This document shows, piece after piece, positions 1-11,754 of a stretch of 64,000 nt of DNA (its first letter is position 1; each line of letters opens with the position of its first letter). Below the pieces are notes generated by a model that did not search any database, had not been told where the DNA came from, and saw nothing but the letters and a program-made list of their open reading frames with translations. The position numbers and the translations under genes are program-made. Origin of the DNA: Dryococelus australis (Eukaryota; Arthropoda; Insecta; Phasmatodea; Phasmatidae); contig CM057009.1 in the NCBI GenBank assembly GCA_029891345.1, positions 301,917,466-301,981,465 of the forward strand. The letters are read 5' to 3'.

Positions 1-1850
1 TGCTATTTGATAGTTGCGATCTTCAAAAACTGTTTGCAAGTATCTGAAATTTTTTGGTTCCGTCAGTTTTATCGCAAACATAAACAAAATACCTGTTCCT
101 GTAACAAGAGTTGAACGCACAAATATATCACTAATTCTCGGAAAGGTTTGTAATTTTTTACACACTTTATATGCATACAGTTCTTTAAATAGTTATGTTA
201 TCATAAACGTTAAGGTCTTCAGTTTCAAAAGAAATACAAATATATTTAACATTGCTTGGAATTTTTAAACTGCAAAGAATCAAATTATACACTTAAAACT
301 GGCGAAATTTTTAAGTTCAATCAAATTATTGAGCTCGAAGACGGAAATATGAGCAATTAACTTTTTGCCGTTTGATAATTGCAAACTTCAACAACAGTTT
401 GATTATATCAAAATTTTTTCTACCATTGTCATTTCATTCCGACGCTTAATGAACGGAATATGCATCTTGAAACATGAGTGGAACAAATAATAAGGTTATT
501 ATTTTTTGCCGAAATTCTCCGTTTTATATTAAAAAATTCTAAATACTTACATTTCTAAAACAAGTAATATTCTTGTAAGGAATAAGATTTTCCACTTTCA
601 CAGACACTACAGAGATTTAGAATATTCTATCTAATTAAAAAAATTTAAAGCATCAAATTATACACCAATTTTTAGCAAATCTTTAATTTTTATAGAAGAA
701 ATGAGATCGAAACAGGGATAGTTGGGCAATGAAACTTATTATGTTTGATAGAAGCGCTAGTTTGCTATCTTAAATAACAGTTTGCAAGTATCTTAAATTG
801 TTTTGGTTCAGTCAGGTTTTTCGCAAACATAAACAACAGACATGTTAATATAAGATGTGTGGAACGAAGAATTATATCACTAATTCATGCACAAGTTTTT
901 TTTACAAGTTGGTTATTGGTTTATTTCTTAAAATAGTTCATTTATGTTAAGAATTAGGTATCCACTTTCAAAAACACTATACAAATATATACCAATATAT
1001 AAATATATTTTATAAACTACAAAGTGTCAAATTATACAAATCTATCTGGTGAAACCATAAAGTTCAAAAAATTGTGTGCTCGAAGCATGAAATTTCTGCA
1101 ATCAATCTTATCCCATTTGATAACTGCAATCTTCAATAACAGTTTGATTATATCAGAAATTTTTCTTACACCGTCAGTTTATTCTTACACTTTATCAACG
1201 GAATATGCTTCCTATAAATGAGTGGAACACATAATAAAATCGTTAATTCTCCACTAAATTTGCTGTTTTATACACATTTTGATTGCTTACATTTCTATAA
1301 CTAGTATTATTCTTGTAAGAAAAAAAACCATATCCACTTCTAAAGATATTACACAAATTTAGAATAAATGATGTAATTTTAAATCTGCAGAACATTAAAT
1401 TATATCCCTGTTACTAGAAAAACTCAAGTTCAAACATGAACTGAGATCGAATCATGGATAGTAGGGCAATGAAACTTATGCTGTTTAATAGCTGTGTATT
1501 TGGAAAATAGTTTTCATTTATCAGAATTTCTTGTAACACCAACAGTTTTGTTAGAACACTTAAAAAACAGGTGTGTGCATTCTCTAATATGAGTGGAATG
1601 ATGAACAAAATTATTAAATCCGACAGAAGTTTGTAGTCTTTTTATATACTTATGTAAGTGTGCAATACTATAATAAGTAATATTCTCGTAGGGAATGATG
1701 TTTACACTTTCACATACACTCCACACATTTAGAATAAATTATGTAATTTTAAAAATGAAATATATCTAATCATACACATATTTCTAGTGAAACAAAAAAG
1801 GTCAAACACGTACTGAGCTAGAAAAAGATATAGGTGGGCAATGAAACTTA
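1..1850. repeat. Satellite higher-order repeat unit 1 (five monomers)
   Basis: Monomers begin at 1, 366, 739, 1111 and 1479 (lengths 365, 373, 372, 368 and 372). The five types are distinguishable: the third carries an ATGTTTGATAGAAGCG segment, and the fifth reads CTGTTTAATAGCTGTGT. The phase is mine, because the array has no natural start within the window. Confidence 0.9.
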
Positions 1851-3701
1851 TGCTATTTGATAGTTGCGATTTTCAAAAACTGTTTGCAAGTATCTGAAAT
1901 TTTTTGGTTCCATCAGTTTTGTCGCAAACATAAACAACATACCTGTTCCTGTAAAAAGAGTTGAACGCAGAAATATATCACTAATTCTCGCACTGGTTTG
2001 TAATTTTTTTCACTCTTTATATGCATACAGTTCGTAAAATAGTTATGTTATCATAAACGTTAAAGTCTTCAATTTCAGAAGCAATACAAAAATATTAAAC
2101 TACGCTAGGGATTTTTAAACTGCAAAGTATCAAATTATTCACCTATTACTGGTGAAATTATTAAGTTGAAATAAATTATTGAGCTCGAAGACGGAAATAT
2201 GGGCAATTAACGTTTTGTTGTTTGATAACTGCAATCTTCAACAACAGTTTGATTATATCAGAATTTTTTTAACCATTGTTATTTAATTTCGATGCTTAAT
2301 GAACGGAATATGCATCTTGAAACATGAGTGGAACAAAGAATAAAGTTATTAGTTCTAGCCGAAATTTGCCATTTTTTTCAAATTCTGAATACCCTTCATT
2401 TCTAAGACAAGTAATATTCTATTTAGGAAAAAGGTTTTTCCACTTTCACAGACACTACACTGATTTAGAATATAGTATCTAATTTTAAAAATTTAAATCA
2501 TCAAATTATACACCAATTTCTAGCATAACTTTAATTTTTATAGAAGAAATGAGATCGAAACAGGGATAGTTGGGCAATGAAACTAATGCTGCTTTTGATA
2601 GAAGCGTTATTTTGCTATCTTAAATAACTGTTTGCAAGTATCTGAAATTTTTTTGGTTCAGTCAGTTTTTTCGCAACCATAAACAACAGAAATGTTACTA
2701 TAAGAAGAGTGGAACGAAGAATTATATCACTAATTCATGAACAAGTTTTTTTTACAAGCTACCAATGGTTTTTTTTCTTAAAATAGTTCATTTATGTTAA
2801 GAATAAGGTATCCACTTTCAAAACAACTATACAAATATATAGCAATGTATAAATATATTTTATAAACTACAAAGTGTCAAATTATACACATATATCTGGT
2901 GAAACCATAAAGTAAAAAAAAATTGTTGGTTCGAAGCATGAAATTTGGGCAATGAAGCTTATTCCATTTGATAACTGCAATCTTCAATAACAGTTTGATT
3001 ATATCAGAATTTTGTCTTACACCGTCAGTTTATTCGTATACTTTATCAATGGAATATGCTTCGTATAAATGAGTGGAACAAATAATAAAATTATTAATTC
3101 TCGCCTAAATTTGCAGTTTTATACACATTTTGAATGCTTATATTTCTATAACAAGTATTACTCTTGTAAGGAAAAAAGGTGTCCACTTTTAAAGATACTA
3201 CACAAATTTAGAATAAATTATGTAATTTTAAATTTGCAGAGCATTATATTATATCCCAGTTACTAGAAAAACTTAAAATTCAAACACGAACTGAGTTCGA
3301 AACATGGCTAGTAGGGCAATGAAACTTATGGTTTTTAATAGCTGTGTAATAGGAAAATAGTTTCCATTTATCAGAATTTCTGGTGACACCAACAGTTTTG
3401 TTAGAACACATAAAAAACAGGTGTGTGCGTTCTCTAATATGAGTGGAATGATGAACAATATCATTAATCTGACAGAAGTTTGTTGTTTTTTTTTATATAC
3501 ATATGTAATTATTCATTTCTATAATAAGTAATATTCTCGTAGGGAACGATGTTTCCACTTTCAAATACACTCCACACATTTAGAATAAATTATGTAATTT
3601 TAAATCTGAAATATATCAAATCATACACATATTTCTAGTGAAACAAAAAAGTTCAAACGCGTACTGAGCTAGAAAAAGAGATAGGTGGGCAATGAAACTT
3701 A
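1851..3701. repeat. Satellite higher-order repeat unit 2
   Basis: The same five monomer types follow in the same order as in the preceding unit, at ~1851 bp spacing. Differences are scattered substitutions and 1-2 base indels. Confidence 0.9.
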
Positions 3702-5550
3702 TGCTATTTGATAGTTGCGATTTTCAAAAACTGTTTGCAAGTATCTGAAATTTTTTGGTTCCATCAGTTTTGTCGCAAACATAAACAACATACCTGTTCC
3801 TGTAAAAAGAGTTGAACGCAGAAATATATCACTAATTCTCGCACTGGTTTGTAATTTTTTCTACACTTTAAATGCATACAGTTCTTAAAATAGTTATGTT
3901 ATCATAAACATTAAAGTCTTCAATTTCAAAAGCAATACAAACATATTTAACAATGCTTGTAATTTCTAAACTGCAAAGTACCATATTATACACCTATAAC
4001 TGGGTAAAATTATTAAGTTCAATCAAATGATTGAGCTCGTAGACGGAAATATGGGCAATTAACATTTTCCGTTTGATAACTGCAAACTTCAACAACAGTT
4101 TGACTATATCAGAAATTTTTTCTACCATTGTCATTTCATTCCGACGCTTAATGAACGGAATATGCATCTTGAAACATGAGTGGAACAAAGAATAAGGTTA
4201 TTAGTTTTTGCCGAAGTTTGCAGTTTTTTACAAATTCTGAATACTTACATTTCTAAAACAAGTAATATTCTTGTAATAAAAAAGGTTATCCACTTTCACA
4301 GAGACTACACAGATTTAGAATATAGTATCTAATTTTAAATATTTAAAGCATCAAATTATACATCAATTTCTAGGAAAACTTTAATTTTTATTGAAGACAT
4401 GATATCGAAACAGGGATAGTTAGGCATTGAAACTTATGCTGTTTAATAGAAGCGTTAGTTTGCTCTCTTAAATAACAGTTTGCTAGTATCTGAAAGTGTT
4501 TTGGTTCAGTCAGTTTTTTCGCAACCATAAATAACAGACATGTTACTATAAGAAGAGTGAAATGAAGAATTATATCACTAATTCCTGAAAAAGTTTTTTT
4601 TTTACAAGCTTCGAATGGGTTTATTTCTTAAAATAGTTCATTTATGTTAAGAATAAGGTATCCACTTTCAAAACAACTATACAAATATATAGCAATATAT
4701 AAAAAAAAATTTTAAACTTCAAAGTGTCAAATTATACACATCTATCTGTTGTAACCATAAAGTTCAAAAAATTGTGTGCTCGAAGCATGAAATTTGGGCA
4801 ATGAAGCTTATCCCATTTGATAACTGCAATCGTCAATAACAGTTTGATTATATCAGGATTTTTTCTTACACCATCAGTTTATTCTTACACTTTATCAACG
4901 GAATATGCTTCCTCTAAATTAGTAGAACAAATAATAAAATCATTAATTCTCGCCTAAGTTTGCAGTTTTATACACATTGTGAATGCTTACATTTCTATAA
5001 CAAGTATTACTCTTGTAAGGAAAAAAAGGTGTCCACTTTTAAAGATACTACACAAATTTAGAATAAATGAAGTAACTTTAAAACTGCAAAACATTAAATG
5101 ATATCCCTGTTACTATAAAAACTTAAAGTTCAAACATGAATTGAGATCGAAACATGGATAGTAGGGCAATGAAATTTATGCTTTTTAATAGCTGTGTAAT
5201 TGGAAAATAGTTTCCATTTATCAGAATTTTTTGTGACAGCAACAATTTTTTAGAACACTTAAAAAACCGGTTTTTGCGTTCTCTAATATGAGTGGAATGT
5301 TGAACAAAATCATTAAATCCGACAGAAGCTTGTAGTTTTTTTTATAAACTTATGTAAGTGTGCAATTCTATAATAAGTAATATTATCGTAGGGAACGATG
5401 TGTCCACTTTCACATACACTCCACACATTTAGAATAAATTATGTAATTTTAAAACTAAAATATATCAAATCATACACATATTTCTAGTGAAACAAAAAAG
5501 TTCAAACACGCACTGAGCTAGAAAAAGAGAAAGGTGTGGAATGAAACTTA
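3702..5550. repeat. Satellite higher-order repeat unit 3
   Basis: This is the third in-register copy of the five-monomer unit, ~1849 bp long. It is slightly more diverged, with small A- and T-tract length changes. Confidence 0.9.
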
Positions 5551-7262
5551 TGCTATTTGATAGTTGCCATCTTCAAAAACTGTTTGCAAGTATCTGAAAT
5601 TTTTTGGTTCAGTCATTTTTATCGCAAACATAAACAACATACCTGTTCCTGTAAACAAGAGTTGAACGCAGAAATATATCATTAATTCTCGCACTGGTTT
5701 GTAATTTTTTACACCCTTTGAATGCTTTCATTTCTTAAAATAGTTATGTTATCGTAAACATCAAGGTCATCACTTTGAGAACCACTATACAATAAACAAC
5801 AATGTATGGATTTTTTAAACTGCATAGTATCAAATTATTCACCTATAACTGGTGAAATTATTAAGTTCAATCACTTATTGAGCTCGAATAATGGAATTTT
5901 TGCAATGAAACTTATGCGCTTTGATAACTTTAATCTTCTATAACAGTTCGATTATATCGGAATTTCATCTTGCACCGTCATTTTATTAGGACACTTTATT
6001 GACAGACACTTGATCTTGAAACACGATTGGAACTAAGAATAAAGTAAATAATTCTCGTCATAGATTGTAATTTTTTACACAATTTGAATTTTTACATTTC
6101 TCATACTAGTATTATTATTGTAAGTAAGAAAAAGGTTTCCACTTTCACAGACACTACACAAATTTAGAATAAAGTATACAATTCTTAAGAACTGCATATT
6201 ATCAAATTATACAATTTTTTTGTAGCAAAAATTAAAGTTCAAACACGAACTGAGATCGAAACAGGGATAATTGGACAATGAAACTTATGCTGTTTAATAG
6301 CTGCGTAATTCGATATTAGTTTCCATTTATCATAATTTCTTATGACCCCAACAGTTTCGTTCGAAAACTTAAAAAACAGGCGTGTGCGGTCTCTAACATG
6401 AGTGGAACGTAGAACAATATCATTAAATCCGAACGAGGTTTGTAGTTTTTTTATATACTTATGTATGTGTGCATTTCTATAACCAGTAATATTCTCGTAG
6501 GGAACAAGTTTTCCACTTTTACAAACCCTACACATTTTTAGAATAAATTATGTAATTTTAAAACTGCAATATATCAAATTATACACATATTTCTCGTGAA
6601 ACTTATTAGTTCAAAAATGAACTGAGCTCGAACAAGGGATATGTGGCAATGAAACTTATGCTCTTTGATAACTGCAATCTTCACCATCAGATTAATTATA
6701 TCAGAGATTCTTCAGGCACTGTCAGTTTTGTCGGACATAAAAGCAACTGACATATGCGTCCTGAAACACGAGTGAAACGAAGAATAAAATCATTTATTAT
6801 GGACGAAGTTTCTAATTTGTACACAATTTGAACGGTTACATTTCTAAAACTAGTATTATTCACATAAGGAATAAAAGTTTTCCACATTCGCAGACACTAC
6901 AGCAAATTTAGAATAAAGTATGTAATTTTAAAAATGGGAAGTATGAAATTATACACTTATTCCTAGCAATACTTAATGTTCAAACACGAACTGAGCTTGA
7001 ACAAGTGTTAGTTGGGCAATGAATCTTATGCTATTTGTTAGTTGCGATCGTCAAAAACTGTTTGCAAGTAACAGAATTTTTTTTAGCTCTGTCAGTTTTT
7101 TCGGGCACATAAACAGCAGACATGTGCCTGTATCACTAGTGGAACGAGGTATAAAATCATTAATTCTCGCTGAAGTTTGTTATTTTTAACACTTTTCATG
7201 CATACATTTCTTAAAATAGTTAAGTTATCGTAAAGAATAAGGTCTCCACTTTCAGAACCGCT

Positions 7263-7302
<40 letters not shown>

Positions 7303-7400
7303 CAATAAATGACATTTCTAAACTGCAAAGAATCAAATTATACACAAATATCTGTTGAAACTATGAAGTTCAATTACTAATTGAGCTCGACGCAGTAGTA
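5551..7400. repeat. Diverged distal end of the satellite array (irregular unit)
   Basis: Monomers start at 5551, 5915, 6288, 6659 and 7029. The first-type monomer returns after only ~1478 bp at 7029, so one monomer of the pentamer is missing or replaced. The last monomer contains an AC/AT microsatellite and loses similarity around 7390-7430. This degenerate edge next to unique sequence is typical of a satellite border. Confidence 0.8.
7263..7302. repeat. (AC)n(AT)n microsatellite
   Basis: About four AC units are followed by about fifteen AT units, inside the last satellite monomer. Confidence 0.95.
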
Positions 7401-7429
7401 GCCTGTAATATATTTTGCTCTTTGATTTT

Positions 7430-7830
7430 TTCATTTTTGTTAATCATTTTGTGTTCAATGTCATCCAAGATCATTATTTAAGGTGGAGTTTGTCAGCATC
7501 GGCTATTGTGGCAATAGCCAGTAAAGTATTATACTGATTTACATGTTTGCATAATTCTCTAGGTTTTTTTTCGAGGTCAATTAAGGGCATGGCTTCAATA
7601 TCATCGTCATTTGTTTTCAATATGGCGTTTGTGTGATATAAAATATGATGGCACGTGCATTCAAAGATGATGGTCGCCTACCAAAATTGAACATGCCTCC
7701 AAAGATGGCCATTGGTTGCATCTAAGAAGATTGCGTCGCCTACCAAGTAGAATAATGGGTATGGCCAATGGGGTGAAGGTCATCCGACTAATTTGTTTGG
7801 GTAATTGATGTGAGGGAGAGGGGCAAAAAT
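7430..7830. other. Unrecognised AT-rich spacer with a short internal duplication
   Basis: No gene is visible. A GTCGCCTACCAA segment occurs twice about 62 bp apart (near 7671 and 7733), each followed by A-rich sequence, which suggests a decayed repeat. Nothing else could be assigned. Confidence 0.5.
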
Positions 7831-8480
7831 TAGAAAATAAAAGTTTTTCTTTTAATTTTGATAATTTTTAATAATAAGATATGTAATAATTATTTGTGAA
7901 AAATTATTATTTATTTCTTACATTTTTTCAATTTTTATGGTTATAGGTAATGGTCAAAATTTAATGGTCTTCGGCAAACCAGTTGCTCTGAACTCAAGCT
8001 TACCTGAACTGACCTAGAGGCAATGATCCTATCACCTTTCCAGAGATAAATTAGGAATTTTTGATTTTTCTTTTTCGATATTTTAAAAATCGATTGTAAT
8101 AAAATTTTAATAATAAATGTATCAGAATTTGTTTGAATTTTTTTGTTTATTATGTTACTAGGGCCAAAGGTCAAGGTCAAAGTTCCATAGACCAGAGTCC
8201 AGTTGTAATGGCTCTGAGTTACTAATTTAACTCGCAAGAGACACCAGCCCACCACACCTGCTCCAGAAAAATTGGGCATTTTTGGAGGATTAGGAATTTT
8301 AAAATTGAATTATATTTTTTTAAATTTTTATGATAAATTATTTTGGAATAAAAAAATTAGAATTATAAGGGATTTTTCGATATCATTTTTGAATTTTAAT
8401 TCTCAAATGTCCCCGGGGACAAGGTTAAAAGTCAAATACAATGGTTGTGGGTCAGGGGATAAACACCACTGACATCCAAT
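7830..8480. repeat. Diverged ~220-255 bp tandem repeat with GGTCAA motifs
   Basis: Three blocks alternate a very AT-rich part with a part carrying GGTCAA-type motifs, near 7948 (one GGTCAA), 8166 (a direct AGGTCAAGGTCA) and 8420 (diverged). Two blocks also share TTAGGAATTTT starts. Homology between copies is weak by eye, so the unit length is approximate. A minus-strand open frame of 112 codons over 7941-8279 has no recognisable domain and is best read as chance. Confidence 0.4.
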
Positions 8481-8621
8481 ATGGTGGTGAAACTAAAACA
8501 TAACATGATAACTCCGAAGACTATAGCTCCAACATCCCTCCATATTTCCCAGAAGTAACATTTCGCTTCTAATTTTATGGCTTGAATGACCACATATAGT
8601 CCTTGCAGCTATGTTTACCAA

Positions 8622-8624
<3 letters not shown>

Positions 8625-8665
<41 letters not shown>

Positions 8666-8671
8666 CATACA
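8625..8671. repeat. (TA)n(TACA)n microsatellite
   Basis: About eighteen TA units are followed by three ACAT-type units. Confidence 0.95.
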
Positions 8672-8719
8672 TTCCATAATTTAGCTGAAATATTACTGCA
8701 TGATATGCGGAACTCAAAT

Positions 8720-9600
8720 TATACATAAATATATTTGCATACTTAAAATTTCGTCATATATCTGGATGATATATTGAACTAAATCACAAATGTGTACAGT
8801 CTATAACGAATGACATAGTAGATTCTTGAGAAATAATTTGTAAGTGAAATAATACTTTGCAATTATATATTAGTTTTTATAGTATGAGGAAAGTATATAA
8901 AACTGAAATGCCACAAATGGTTAATTCTGAGCTTACTCACTTATATACATTATTCCTAGAAGTTACTTATATATCCCAAAAAGTACTTTTTAACTCAGAA
9001 ATTATTCTAAACTACTATATAGTATATTATCATAAAATAATTTTATCCAAAATTGAATCCAGATATTACGAATTCTGAGATAATTTTGCTTTTGTATCCA
9101 GTTGCGGAAAATGTATCCACATATTTTTGCTTGATATGTTTAATACAGAAGATAAGCCACGCATACATATATTAGTTTGCATAATTAGTGATAGTTTTCA
9201 TAGGGGACGGGAGTATAACAAAAATTTATATAATTAAATGTAGAACAACAATATAATTTCTAGCTTCCTATCAAAGAATAACGAAGTTCGAGGATAATCC
9301 ACACTCGTTTACAATATTCAGATAAGTTACTAACAGTTTCCCATTAGATTATAGTATGATAGCATGCTGATAATTATTGATAAATTATTACCAGAAATGA
9401 TGAAATCTATGAACTACCCCCCTTTTCATTTAAATAATATATTATTTTCAAGAATTTTCTGATATATTTCTCTCAGCTCTGCTAACTAGCAGGATATATA
9501 CATAAAAATATTTATTACAATATTATGCTGTTATTTTACTTTTAATTTAAAGCTAAATGTTTTGAAAATGGAGGATCCACATGTGATACAAATGAACTAC
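8720..9600. other. AT-rich sequence without recognised features
   Basis: I see no coding region, terminal repeat or RNA gene in this stretch. It ends at the assembly gap. Confidence 0.6.
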
Positions 9601-9700
9601 NNNNNNNNNNNNNNNNNNNNNNNNNNNNNNNNNNNNNNNNNNNNNNNNNNNNNNNNNNNNNNNNNNNNNNNNNNNNNNNNNNNNNNNNNNNNNNNNNNNN
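9601..9700. other. Assembly gap (100 N)
   Basis: Exactly 100 consecutive N, the usual placeholder for a scaffold join of unknown size. Features on its two sides may not be truly adjacent. Confidence 1.
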
Positions 9701-9710
9701 CACGCTGTTT

Positions 9711-9895
9711 AACTGATCAGTGAGCAAACAGTGAAAAAAATACTGGTGAATCAGTGGAAAATGTCACTGAATCAATAAGTGAAGGATATGTGATATTTGT
9801 TCACTGACTCATCAGTTTAATTCACTGAAGTGACTGTTGAATCAGCCAGGTACGTTTGATGTATTGCAACAGTGAAATTCTCACTGATTCAGATT
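9711..9895. repeat. Dense cluster of CACTGA / TCAGTG motifs
   Basis: About nine occurrences of CACTGA, TCAGTG or CAGTGA lie within 185 bp in both orientations, several extended to TCACTGAWTCA. One reads TGACTCA, the AP-1 consensus. The spacing is irregular, so this looks like a decayed short-unit repeat or a subterminal repeat region of a DNA transposon. The other end may be lost in the adjacent gap. Confidence 0.6.
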
Positions 9896-9943
9896 TACAG
9901 TGTGCATAACCTCCTTGGTGTGCACGAGCGCGGACGCCATGGG

Positions 9944-9983
9944 AGTGTGTGTGTGTTGTGTGTGTTGTGTGTGTGTGTGTGTG
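9944..9983. repeat. (TG)n microsatellite
   Basis: An imperfect TG repeat with TTG interruptions. Confidence 0.9.
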
Positions 9984-10329
9984 ATTTTTGGTGCACGTTG
10001 CGCCCATTAAGGTTGGCAACGAAAGAGAAATAAGTTCAGTGACTTAATGTTGAATTTAAAGTGTTACGTAAACATTTGTAAATACCCGGGTTGTCATTTC
10101 CATTTTATTTTTTTAATGCAGATGAGTTTAAAAATCAGAAAATTATTAAAATATTTACATTCCTAATCATCTCATACTTTCACTTGACCGACGCATAAAT
10201 AACGTGATCAGGCTCTCGGCAATTTAAACTTTGATATGGCGGAAGGATATAAAATGTGTATACAATCAGATCTTAAGTAGGGCTTTCAAAAGTGGCCAGT
10301 ACACTGTGAAGAGCCTACAGATAAGTATG

Positions 10330-10660
10330 CGGAAGTGAAATGTTGCGGTGGATCCTTTGGTGCGGGCGTACCCTCCCGCTGATAGGCTGCGCGAGGCTCT
10401 GGGAACGGGAACTTGCGTCTGATTGGCTGCTGGGTCCTGCGGAAGAACCTTTGTCGGCTGCATTGCCGGCTGGCATGTGAAGGTAGACTCACGACCATCC
10501 GTCATATCCGTCAGTCGCCCGTCCGCCAGGCGGTCACGTGACCTCCGACAAATCGCAGGGCAACTATTTTTCTCCATCCGCCAATCCGTCGAATATAACT
10601 CGAACTTTAACTTTCGACAGACCGACGGATGAGTCTCCGCCTTCTGACGACACTTCGTAG
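10330..10660. repeat. GC/CpG-rich block sharing a motif in inverted orientation with 17567-17584
   Basis: This island of high GC in AT-rich DNA is rich in CGTC/GACGG motifs. The 18-mer CAGTCGCCCGTCCGCCAG at 10512-10529 matches the reverse complement of 17567-17584 with one mismatch, and both sites sit in similar CGTCAG-rich surroundings. The overlapping open frames of 141 codons (minus) and 69 codons (plus) have no recognisable domain. It is probably part of a dispersed non-autonomous element rather than a gene. Confidence 0.4.
10532..10543. promoter_or_regulatory. Perfect palindromic E-box GGTCACGTGACC
   Basis: This 12-bp perfect palindrome contains GTCACGTGAC, the CLEAR/M-box type site known for MiT/TFE and USF bHLH-zip factors. 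Only the sequence match is seen. No gene was found next to it, so function is unproven. Confidence 0.35.
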
Positions 10661-10870
10661 ATGCGAGTACGCACTTTGAAATAAAATGCAAGGTGGTGGA
10701 TATGTGTTTACTTATCTTGGAGGTGAATTCAGGAATTTAAAACGTAAACAATATTTCAGTATTAATATTTAACAGGTAAAAAAATTATTTCCCCAAAATG
10801 TTTTCTTTTTCTTTAAAATGCATTTCCAACCAATATATACGTATACGAAACAAAGATCACGATGTTAAGT

Positions 10871-11693
10871 TGTCACGGTGTTGTGGGCACAAGTGAGAGG
10901 AGAGCTGTCCGCGAGGTTGACGCCTCCCCGTGGCCGAGGGCGACGCCCCGATGGATAGGGAAGGACCAGAGGACAGCTGGGTAGGCACTGACGATGAGCT
11001 GACCAGCAGGCCACGGACGGTAATACGGCGGGCACCCCCTCCCCCCTCTTAAAAGATTCGTAACCTGATGCGTGTCGGAGGTTGATCGTCCAGCGAGGCT
11101 GGAGCGATCCCCGATCAGCGAGTCTGCCGATGCTGGAGCAGTGTCGGGTGGAGCCAGTGCCGAGGTGTTCCAGGAGCTGGGTCGAGACCAGGCTTGGACA
11201 AGCCGTCCTTCTTCACCACAGCTCCACTACACGAGCCAACGGAGGAGCTCTGGTCGAACCGAGGCTGTCAGTGGTAGGTGATCTTGAGTAGAGTGCAAGG
11301 ACGAGCAGGGTGCGATACGAGTCGGGAAGAGCGATTAATGTCATCTAAAGTAATTATTGAATGAGAGAAGAATTAGTAGTTATAGACTAAGAGATAGGAA
11401 AATAACGTAATAACTGAAGTCATTATAAGTAAGATAGTTGAGATGTGAAATATAACTAAAGGTAGAAGGTGACAAGAAGTGTAGCGTTTATTGTATATGT
11501 GTAATATGTAATGGAGTTTAGTTTTGTTTACGTAGTAAAGTTTGAAATTAATGGAGCAACCGATGGTATAGGTCGATAAGTTAGAAAGCAACCTCCGCGG
11601 TGCTAAGGAGGGAGGGACGTGGCCGACTCTTGCGGCCGGGGCGGGGGCAGTCGAGCGGTCACACGGTAAGGTTACCTCGTAATCCTGGTTACA
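10871..11693 (+). repeat. Possible solo LTR (TGTCACGG...GGTTACA)
   Basis: A GC-rich block starts TGTCACGGTGTTGTGGGC and ends GGTTACA, giving the TG...CA form of LTR retroelements. It has a C-rich stretch followed by TTAAAAG near 11050, which could be a promoter, and AT-rich 3' sequence. No target-site duplication is visible at the proposed ends, no second copy is in the window, and no primer-binding site or polypurine tract flanks it. The call is therefore weak. An alternative is 5' sequence belonging to the neighbouring transposon. Confidence 0.3.
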
Positions 11694-11754
11694 CGATCCA
11701 ACGCTACGTATGTCATCGACGTCGGGACATACGTCACGGATTTCATGCGGCACG

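Larger units (their letters stand above)
1..7400. repeat. Satellite array of ~370-bp monomers in a 5-mer higher-order repeat
   Basis: Monomers of 364-373 bp recur across the whole stretch. Each carries a box like GGGCAATGAAACTTATGC, then a TTTGATARYTGC-like segment, AACAGTTTG, a T-rich run, GAGTGGAAC and CACTTTCA further on. Using the base after CTTA as phase, monomers start at 1, 366, 739, 1111 and 1479, and the first type returns at 1851, 3702 and 5551. The period of ~1850 bp is far better conserved than the 370-bp period: the first 70 bases of the units at 1 and 1851 differ at 2 positions, while neighbouring monomers at 1 and 366 differ at roughly a third. The array runs off the left edge of the window and decays near 7400. 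Short reading frames inside it are chance openings in AT-rich repeats. Confidence 0.95.

Noticed and set aside
1..7400. Many 60-110 codon frames inside the satellite
   Set aside because: They recur with the repeat unit, shift between copies and are AT-composition artefacts.
7430..7830. Possible CRISPR-like spaced repeats
   Set aside because: Only two imperfect repeats; the genome is eukaryotic and spacing does not fit.
10266..10691. 141-codon minus-strand open frame in a GC-rich block
   Set aside because: GC-rich DNA has few stops on both strands; no domain is recognised and part of the sequence recurs near 17.5 kb, so it is more likely repeat DNA.
11014..11030. 5' terminal inverted repeat of the DD~82E transposon
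   Set aside because: ACGGTAATACGG shares only a few bases with the CAGTCCATT repeat at 13127; not enough to call.
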